Positions 21,537 through 26,102 of a DNA stretch of 26,102 bases are shown here, one piece after another. The DNA is taken from the IMG/VR virus record IMGVR_UViG_3300042306_000316, positions 1 to 26,102 of that record; one strand, given 5' to 3'. The first letter of the stretch is position 1. Each line of letters begins with the position of its first letter. Position numbers and translations under genes: made by a program. The notes beneath the pieces are model-generated. The model did no database searches, was not told the DNA's origin, and was given only the letters and a program-made list of their open reading frames with translations. Origin of the DNA: a virus.

Positions 21537-21565
21537 AAAAAAGGGGATTCTTTTGAAATCCCCTT
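21537..21565 (-). terminator. Rho-independent terminator after the tail tube gene
   Basis: A 9-bp stem AAGGGGATT/AATCCCCTT (21541-21549 with 21557-21565) has a 7-base loop and a run of six T on the minus strand. It allows high sheath and tube expression independent of the following genes. Confidence 0.88.
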
Positions 21566-21583
21566 ATTTTTATTATTTTTAGA

Positions 21584-22072
21584 TTAGAATTCTAAGATTG
21601 CGTAATCATAAGATAGTGTTAATTCGATTGTTGCAACTTCATTTGAATCGAATGATAAATCTCCAAAGTTTGCTTGAGAGATAAATGCACCTTTCAATTT
21701 CCATTGTTCAATCTTATCACCAACTGGTCCTAATAAATAGAAATCAACATCTTTCTTATAGAAATCAGCGTATCCATCTCTACCAGTAATTGATTCATGT
21801 CCTAAACGAATCCACTCCATTACCGCTTGTGCTCCAGAAGGAACGATTGGGTCATAAAGTGTGATAGTGATATCTTGCCACTCACCTTTACCTTTCAACT
21901 TTCTCTTTACGTTGATATGGTCTAAAGTTACGGTTTCAAATTGAATTGTAGGTCTATTTGCTGCCTTTACAAGATATGAAGGGATATTATCTATCTCCAT
22001 CACATATCTATTTTTCATCTTCGGTTCGAAGTTCGTATAGAACATCTTATCAAACTCTAATATTTCTGCCAT
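21584..22072 (-). CDS. Tail tube protein (gp19-like)
   Basis: The 162-residue protein is almost the same length as T4 gp19 (163). It shows the tube-protein layout: MEIDNIPSYLVKAANRP near the start, ITITLYDPIVPSGAQAVMEW at the middle, YFYLLGP-like VDFYLLGPVGDKIEQWKLKG, and a C-terminal FDSNEVATIELTLSYDYAIL strand pair. It polymerises into the inner tube through which DNA passes. The start has AAAAGGAAT before the ATG and an ATATTTATT motif 24 bases upstream. It lies 52 bases downstream of the sheath gene and ends at a strong terminator. Confidence 0.93.
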   Translation of the reverse strand: MAEILEFDKMFYTNFEPKMKNRYVMEIDNIPSYLVKAANRPTIQFETVTLDHINVKRKLKGKGEWQDITITLYDPIVPSGAQAVMEWIRLGHESITGRDGYADFYKKDVDFYLLGPVGDKIEQWKLKGAFISQANFGDLSFDSNEVATIELTLSYDYAILEF

Positions 22073-22095
22073 TTTTTATTCCTTTTATTTGTATT

Positions 22096-22104
22096 AATAA
22101 ATAT
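22096..22104 (-). promoter_or_regulatory. Late-promoter-like motif ATATTTATT (tail tube)
   Basis: The coding strand reads AGATATTTATTAATAC, 24 bases before the tube start codon. The last base differs from the common form. Confidence 0.4.
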
Positions 22105-22124
22105 CTACTTTATTGATTTTCGTA

Positions 22125-24443
22125 TTATGCGTTAAAACTTGCTCCAGTTGGTAAGATGTTGAAATCTATTACGATAAATTCCGCTGTCTTAGCCGGTTGT
22201 AAGAAAATTTGTCCTGCTAATATGTTTCTATCAATTACATCAGGTGTATTGTTTGATTCATCCATTACAACTCTAAATGCGTATAAACCTTGTCTTTGTT
22301 GAACTGCCTCTAAGTAAGGGTTCACAGTGTTTAAGAATCTTGCTCTAGTTGTTGCTGTGTTTTGTTCGAACACTAAGAAACGAGATGTAGATGCTATAAA
22401 CTTCTTAAGAGTGATAAGTAATCTTCTAACATTGATTCTATCTAAAGCTGATGCCTTATCTTGCAATGTCTTCTGTCCGAATGCTACAATACCTTGTCCA
22501 GGGAATGCTGCGATTGGGTTTACTTTATTCTCATATAGAGTATCTCTTTCAGAATGTGTTAATCTATTCATTACTGAAACTGCTCCAATAATACAACCAC
22601 TATTCAAACCAGCAGGTGCGAACCATTCAGCTGCCAATCTATCGTTTGCAGCGAATACAGCCGGCATCAATACTGATGGAGGTACACTCATTAATTTATT
22701 ACTATTAGTATCAACTGTCTTAACCCAAGGGTAGTAAGTTCCAACGTAGTTAGAATCTACTGAATTTGCTTCTTCGGTTGCTTCAGTAATTGTTGCAGTT
22801 GCTGCCACAAAATCAGCGATGTAGAAACAATCTTGTCTATCTTCAACCATATCAATTACTTTTGTAGTAATAGATGGGTGTAAAGAACGAATGATACCAG
22901 GAGTTACAACTAAGTTAATATCGTATTCATCTGCATTTGATACAGCGTTAATTGCTTTTGTATATGCAATTGAACCATTAGTTGAGTTATTTGAACAGTT
23001 AAATCCTTGCGTATTTGCTCCAGTTATAGATGTACCTAAGTTAATTTTTACAGTTGGTGCGTTACCATCAAATCCATATTGGAATCCTAATAAAAATTGT
23101 CTTTTAACCATATCAGTTGCTGCCGAACCTGTCATTACATATGATAATTGAGAATCAAATGCGAAATCAACGTTTGCTCCAACCAATGCTCCAACAGGAA
23201 TTGGTTTTAAGTATTGTTTGTTATCATCGGATGCACCAACAGTCTCAAAATCAAATCCAGAATAATATATAGGAGATGATGATGTGTTATTTGCCGAACC
23301 AGTTTGGTAAACTACCGCAGGTACTTTAGTTGTATCTGCTACATTTGTTACTATTGGGTTTGTATATGCTCCATGTCCAAATGGTGCTGATGAAATCGGG
23401 AATGAACCTGCCTCAGCTATTACTACTCTTACATATTTTGATTTGTTTGAGTAATCTCCATTTTCAGTTATCTTACCATTGTTATCAATCGTATTCCATC
23501 TATCACCAATTCTTCTAGCTATATAGTTAGGAGAAGCAGGGTCTAAGTTTACATTATTAAATGTTTCTACAACACTCTTTCTCTTATCAGTATCACTATA
23601 TCCTCTTACAGTTACAGTGAATACAGAATAATCAGTTGCTCCATCTTCACCAGCTGCCTTTACGTTTGAAATACCAATTTTGAATTTAGTATTATATGGA
23701 GTACCATGTCCTAAAGTTACAAACTTAAATAAATCATATCTAACATTGTTATTATCTTTTTGAGATTTAACATATGGAGTTTCTGCAGAACTAATATCAC
23801 TATAAATTTGTGGAGGTAATGCCGATGCTGATACAAATGTACCACCTTCAAGCCCCATCGCAGCGTTAGTGTAATTAGTTGTTGCTATATTTTTAAAATA
23901 AGCGTAAGTATATGCTGTTTTAGCTCCGAATGGAGAAGAACCAAATGTATCTACTACATCGTTAGTAGCAGTTTCTAAAATAGATGCTGATACAAATCCA
24001 AATGAAGAAGATACTACAAATGAACCAGATGCAAATCCAGGTCCTGCACCTGTTACAGTTGGTGTTCTGAATCCTACAGCCTCATCACCAGTTTCAGTTG
24101 AATATAAAACTCCAATAAGTTTTTGTCCAACCAAACCACCAGATGCAAATATACCAACAGGTAAATTTTGAGTATAACCACCAATACCACCAACTCTTAC
24201 GATGGTAGCACTTCCAGCTTCTCTTAAATAGTTTTGTACTGCATATTCAGTATAATAAGTTCCATCAGGAGTTCCGAAGATATCTTCGAATTCTGATTGC
24301 GTTCTAACAATAGTTGGAACAAATGCAGGTCCTTGCTTAAAAGGTCCTATAAATGCTGCTCCAATCTCGCCTACTCCTTGTGCTAGGAAGGAAAGGTCAT
24401 TTTCTCTTGTGAATACGCCGGGTGATACGATTCTTTCTGCCAT
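22125..24443 (-). CDS. Contractile tail sheath protein (gp18-like)
   Basis: This is a 772-residue protein. The N-terminus has the sheath signature: SPGVFTRENDLSFLAQGVGEIGAAFIGPF and FGTPDGTYYTEYAVQNYLREAG, then VRVGG. The middle (about 110-520) is a Ser/Gly/Thr-rich insertion of beta strands, the part that differs most between sheaths. About 570-772 is the conserved sheath C-terminal domain: DRINVRRLLITLKKFIASTSRFLVFEQNT, VNPYLEAVQQRQGLYAFRVVMDE, and AEFIVIDFNILPTGASF. The T4 protein has 659 residues. It surrounds the tube and contracts to drive it through the envelope. The 59-base gap upstream of the start holds an ATATTTATA motif. Confidence 0.95.
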   Translation of the reverse strand: MAERIVSPGVFTRENDLSFLAQGVGEIGAAFIGPFKQGPAFVPTIVRTQSEFEDIFGTPDGTYYTEYAVQNYLREAGSATIVRVGGIGGYTQNLPVGIFASGGLVGQKLIGVLYSTETGDEAVGFRTPTVTGAGPGFASGSFVVSSSFGFVSASILETATNDVVDTFGSSPFGAKTAYTYAYFKNIATTNYTNAAMGLEGGTFVSASALPPQIYSDISSAETPYVKSQKDNNNVRYDLFKFVTLGHGTPYNTKFKIGISNVKAAGEDGATDYSVFTVTVRGYSDTDKRKSVVETFNNVNLDPASPNYIARRIGDRWNTIDNNGKITENGDYSNKSKYVRVVIAEAGSFPISSAPFGHGAYTNPIVTNVADTTKVPAVVYQTGSANNTSSSPIYYSGFDFETVGASDDNKQYLKPIPVGALVGANVDFAFDSQLSYVMTGSAATDMVKRQFLLGFQYGFDGNAPTVKINLGTSITGANTQGFNCSNNSTNGSIAYTKAINAVSNADEYDINLVVTPGIIRSLHPSITTKVIDMVEDRQDCFYIADFVAATATITEATEEANSVDSNYVGTYYPWVKTVDTNSNKLMSVPPSVLMPAVFAANDRLAAEWFAPAGLNSGCIIGAVSVMNRLTHSERDTLYENKVNPIAAFPGQGIVAFGQKTLQDKASALDRINVRRLLITLKKFIASTSRFLVFEQNTATTRARFLNTVNPYLEAVQQRQGLYAFRVVMDESNNTPDVIDRNILAGQIFLQPAKTAEFIVIDFNILPTGASFNA

Positions 24444-24502
24444 TTTATTTTTCGAATTTGTATTTTAAGTTTGTAATTAAGAAAATCCAATATAATTACT
24501 TA

Positions 24503-24511
24503 TATAAATAT
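24503..24511 (-). promoter_or_regulatory. Late-promoter-like motif ATATTTATA (tail sheath)
   Basis: The coding strand reads CTTTATATTTATATAAG, 59 bases before the sheath start codon and just downstream of a hairpin. A TTTG occurs 18 bases further upstream of TATATTTA, so a weak host-type reading is also possible. Confidence 0.45.
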
Positions 24512-24516
24512 AAAGA

Positions 24517-24564
24517 AAATGTCCAAAACACAAATTTGTTTATAAATCTGCACTTTGGACATTT
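24517..24564 (-). terminator. Possible terminator with long loop before the sheath gene
   Basis: An 11-bp perfect stem AAATGTCCAAA/TTTGGACATTT (24517-24527 with 24554-24564) encloses 26 bases and is followed by a T-rich stretch with one C. It lies after the stop of the gene at 24582. The long loop makes it a weaker candidate; it may also stabilise the sheath mRNA. Confidence 0.5.
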
Positions 24565-24581
24565 AAAGTTAATATTTTTAA

Positions 24582-24980
24582 TTAAACCACTAAAGAACCA
24601 GTAGGTTCTATCGATGAACCTGATGTAGGTGACCAAGGTAAATTAACTGCCTCAACGCTACTAATAATAGATGTTTTTTCTTTTATTTGTGTGTTGATTC
24701 TATCTGATATATGGTCCCAATAGTTAGTTGCTCTATTTGAGCCACTTACATATCCTTTAATCCAATCCAATACAATTTCTTCTGTCAATTCATTGTATGG
24801 TACAAAATTATCAGGATTAATTTGGTCTAATGTAAACGGAGTTGCTCCAGTAAATAAACCATCGTTTCCATTTTCATCTATTCCTTTAACTTCCCATCTA
24901 GTACCAATTATAGCGTTATCTACACTATCATTGGTTGTTTTTTTAATTTGAGTTATTTTCCACTCGTATGTTAATGCCAT
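24582..24980 (-). CDS. Small hypothetical phage protein upstream of the sheath
   Basis: This is a 132-residue protein with no signal peptide or membrane span. It begins MALTYEWKITQIKKTTN and continues with a strand-rich IGTRWEVKGIDENGNDG, then FVPYNELTEEIVLDWIKGYV and a helical INTQIKEK, ending in a Pro/Ser-rich tail. This layout (a beta start, then a LTEE-VL-WI helix) recalls small proteins of unknown function near tail genes in marine T4-like phages. No function is known to me. An ATATTTATT motif lies 14 bases before the ATG. Confidence 0.75.
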   Translation of the reverse strand: MALTYEWKITQIKKTTNDSVDNAIIGTRWEVKGIDENGNDGLFTGATPFTLDQINPDNFVPYNELTEEIVLDWIKGYVSGSNRATNYWDHISDRINTQIKEKTSIISSVEAVNLPWSPTSGSSIEPTGSLVV

Positions 24981-24993
24981 AGTATTTCTTTTT

Positions 24994-25002
24994 AATAAAT
25001 AT
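24994..25002 (-). promoter_or_regulatory. Late-promoter-like motif ATATTTATT
   Basis: The coding strand reads AAATATTTATTAAAA, 14 bases before the start codon at 24980. The short distance predicts a very short leader. Confidence 0.38.
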
Positions 25003-25016
25003 TTATTTTTTCAAAA

Positions 25017-25307
25017 TTATGATAATGTGTGATTAATTACTACTAATTCAAATTCATCACACATCTTTTCAGCCAAATAAGTATTGCTACCACTCCATGC
25101 ATTTAATACATTGGTTGGTACATCCCATATTCCACTATTTATAATAGTATCAGGAACTGCATCAGATTCTCTATTCGGGTCTCTGAATCTTAATTCATAT
25201 CTTAATCTACAATCATCCTTTCCTAAATCGTAACTCAGAATATTGGTTAAAACAACATTAATTGTTTTTCCAAATAAGTTTTTATTTTGTATTGTTGTTA
25301 GTATCAT
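25017..25307 (-). CDS. Small hypothetical protein (96 residues)
   Basis: I do not recognise it. The start is placed at Met 25307 (MILTTIQNKNLFGKTINVVL) and not at 25340, because the upstream extension would translate the ATATTTATA motif and overlap the preceding gene's stop. The protein is strand-rich at the start, with RLRYELRFRDP near the middle and a short acidic C-terminal part. No signal peptide or membrane span. Neighbours suggest a virion or tail accessory role. Confidence 0.7.
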   Translation of the reverse strand: MILTTIQNKNLFGKTINVVLTNILSYDLGKDDCRLRYELRFRDPNRESDAVPDTIINSGIWDVPTNVLNAWSGSNTYLAEKMCDEFELVVINHTLS

Positions 25308-25311
25308 TGTG

Positions 25312-25320
25312 TATAAATAT
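25312..25320 (-). promoter_or_regulatory. Late-promoter-like motif ATATTTATA, 5 bases before a start codon
   Basis: The coding strand reads TAAATATTTATACACAATG. If it is a -10 element, the transcript would begin at or near the start codon and be leaderless. Confidence 0.4.
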
Positions 25321-25333
25321 TTAATTATAAAGA

Positions 25334-25759
25334 TTAACAATCTTCTAATTCAGATGCTGATGATATAACATTTCTATCTTTTAAATCTTCTACTAATTTT
25401 GCTTTCAAAAGTGGATATGCTTGTGCAAATATATCTGCACCTTGTAGAGATGAAAAATCAGCTACTGTTTTTTGATAAGACCTGCCATCAATTACTTCTG
25501 TTATAGATGCTGTCATTGGAATAGAATGCCAATGTGGTATTGCATCTACTTTTGCAAGAAATCTTTCATGAATAGGAGAACCAACTCTAGAAGCTATCGA
25601 TGTTTCTATTAAATTAGCTTCTTCTTCACTCTTAAATACATTAACGTATAATTCAAGAGCTCCTTTGTTTCTATCTACAACATAACGATAAATTCTTACA
25701 TAAGCTTCGTCTGTAACACCTTGAGATGTTCCTATCGTTGTATTAATTTTAATTGCCAT
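25334..25759 (-). CDS. Hypothetical virion-region protein (141 residues)
   Basis: I do not recognise this protein. It starts MAIKINTTIGTSQGVTDEAY, with strand-rich segments (VRIYRYVVDRNKGALELYVNVF), a His/Pro patch (IPHWHSIPM), and a helical C-terminus (LLKAKLVEDLKDRN). No signal peptide or membrane span. The N-terminal pattern, with strands flanking a Gly/Arg-rich turn, would suit a small structural protein. It lies between the fibre gene and another small gene, each preceded by its own ATATTTATA motif. Confidence 0.75.
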   Translation of the reverse strand: MAIKINTTIGTSQGVTDEAYVRIYRYVVDRNKGALELYVNVFKSEEEANLIETSIASRVGSPIHERFLAKVDAIPHWHSIPMTASITEVIDGRSYQKTVADFSSLQGADIFAQAYPLLKAKLVEDLKDRNVISSASELEDC

Positions 25760-25778
25760 AGTTATTCTATTTTATATA

Positions 25779-25787
25779 TATAAATAT
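25779..25787 (-). promoter_or_regulatory. Late-promoter-like motif ATATTTATA
   Basis: The coding strand reads CATATATTTATATATA, 20 bases before the start codon at 25759. The surrounding AT alternation makes this copy less specific than the others. Confidence 0.4.
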
Positions 25788-25794
25788 ATGGTTT

Positions 25795-26102
25795 TTATTC
25801 AAAACTCATTTTTTCTTTTAATTCTTTTAATTCTTTTTTAGTTTCATCCAATTCAGCTTTTAATTCTTTGATAGCTTCTAACAATAATGCTGGAATACCT
25901 CTATCTCTAACTGCCAAATAACCATCTTCACCTGCTCTTACTAAATCAGGAACAACATCTTCTATTTCCTGAGCTATGAATCCAATATCATGTCTTAACT
26001 TAGTTGTTTCATATTCGTCAGTTCCTTCTTTCCAATCATATTCAACTCCTCTCATTCTCATTACTTTTTCTAATGAGTTTTCTAAAGGTTTAATATTTTC
26101 TT
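25795..26102 (-). CDS. Tail fibre/spike C-terminus with S74-type intramolecular chaperone domain (5' end outside window)
   Basis: The frame is open to the right window edge; the internal ATG at 26061 is not a likely start, since upstream codons (ENIKPLENSLEKV) continue the family pattern. The visible 102 residues match the C-terminal part of the Peptidase_S74 domain: VEYDWKEG, HDIGFIAQEIEDVVPDLV, YLAV and RGIPALLLEAIKELKAEL, followed by a coiled coil rich in Lys/Glu/Leu. In fibres and spikes this domain helps the trimer fold and then cuts itself off at a Ser; the cleavage site and catalytic dyad lie outside the window. The preceding part, not visible, should carry the receptor-binding region. 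Confidence 0.88.
   Translation of the reverse strand, partial: ENIKPLENSLEKVMRMRGVEYDWKEGTDEYETTKLRHDIGFIAQEIEDVVPDLVRAGEDGYLAVRDRGIPALLLEAIKELKAELDETKKELKELKEKMSFE

Noticed and set aside
25308-25340. N-terminal extension of the 96-residue gene to 25340
   Set aside because: It would translate the ATATTTATA motif and overlap the previous stop; Met 25307 is better placed.
469-25787. Calling the motif a T4 late promoter directly
   Set aside because: T4 late promoters read TATAAATA on the coding strand; here that sequence is on the opposite strand to all genes.

Overview
The window is a structural and lysis block from a contractile-tailed (T4-like, myovirus-type) phage that probably infects a Bacteroidetes/Flavobacteriia host. 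All genes are on the minus strand and read right to left. The phage assignment rests on a tail sheath, tail tube, tape-measure and baseplate series in a T4-like order, with a gp32-type single-stranded DNA-binding protein at the left edge. The host guess rests on low GC, on three promoters of the Bacteroidetes form (TTTG, 20 bases, TAnnTTTG or a near match) and on a Flavobacteriia-style signal peptide.

Layout in transcription order, right to left. (1) 26102-24582: the C-terminal chaperone end of a tail fibre or spike protein, then three small unknown genes. (2) 24443-20212: sheath, tube, gp26-like baseplate protein, an overlapping gp51-like small gene with a possible frameshift link, and a small unknown protein. 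(3) 20203-11844: tape measure, gp48/gp54-like baseplate protein with internal repeats, LysM/gp53-like protein, large baseplate hub protein, and a small unknown gene. (4) 11813-10085: a complete tmRNA gene and a compact, divergent family A DNA polymerase. (5) 10045-1989: a secreted endonuclease joined by a TAATG overlap to a 2484-residue multidomain protein that carries a ParB-like domain and an HExxH metallopeptidase-like domain. (6) 1925-643: a small unknown gene and a GH19 endolysin. (7) 401-1: gp32-like SSB, cut by the window edge.

Two promoter classes can be seen. The SSB, polymerase and tmRNA have host-type boxes with an identical 20-base spacer. The virion, nuclease and lysis genes instead have ATATTTAT(A/T) on the coding strand, usually 5-60 bases before the start codon. 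I infer early/middle versus late control. Five hairpins with T-runs separate the transcription units.

The items most worth a second look are the phage tmRNA with its long, unusual YAYAA-ending tag; the giant multidomain protein coupled to a secreted nuclease; the motif-defined late regulon; and the overlap around a T7 run just before the tape measure gene. No stretch over 300 bases lacks a gene, and I saw no integrase, transposase, CRISPR array or ordinary tRNA.
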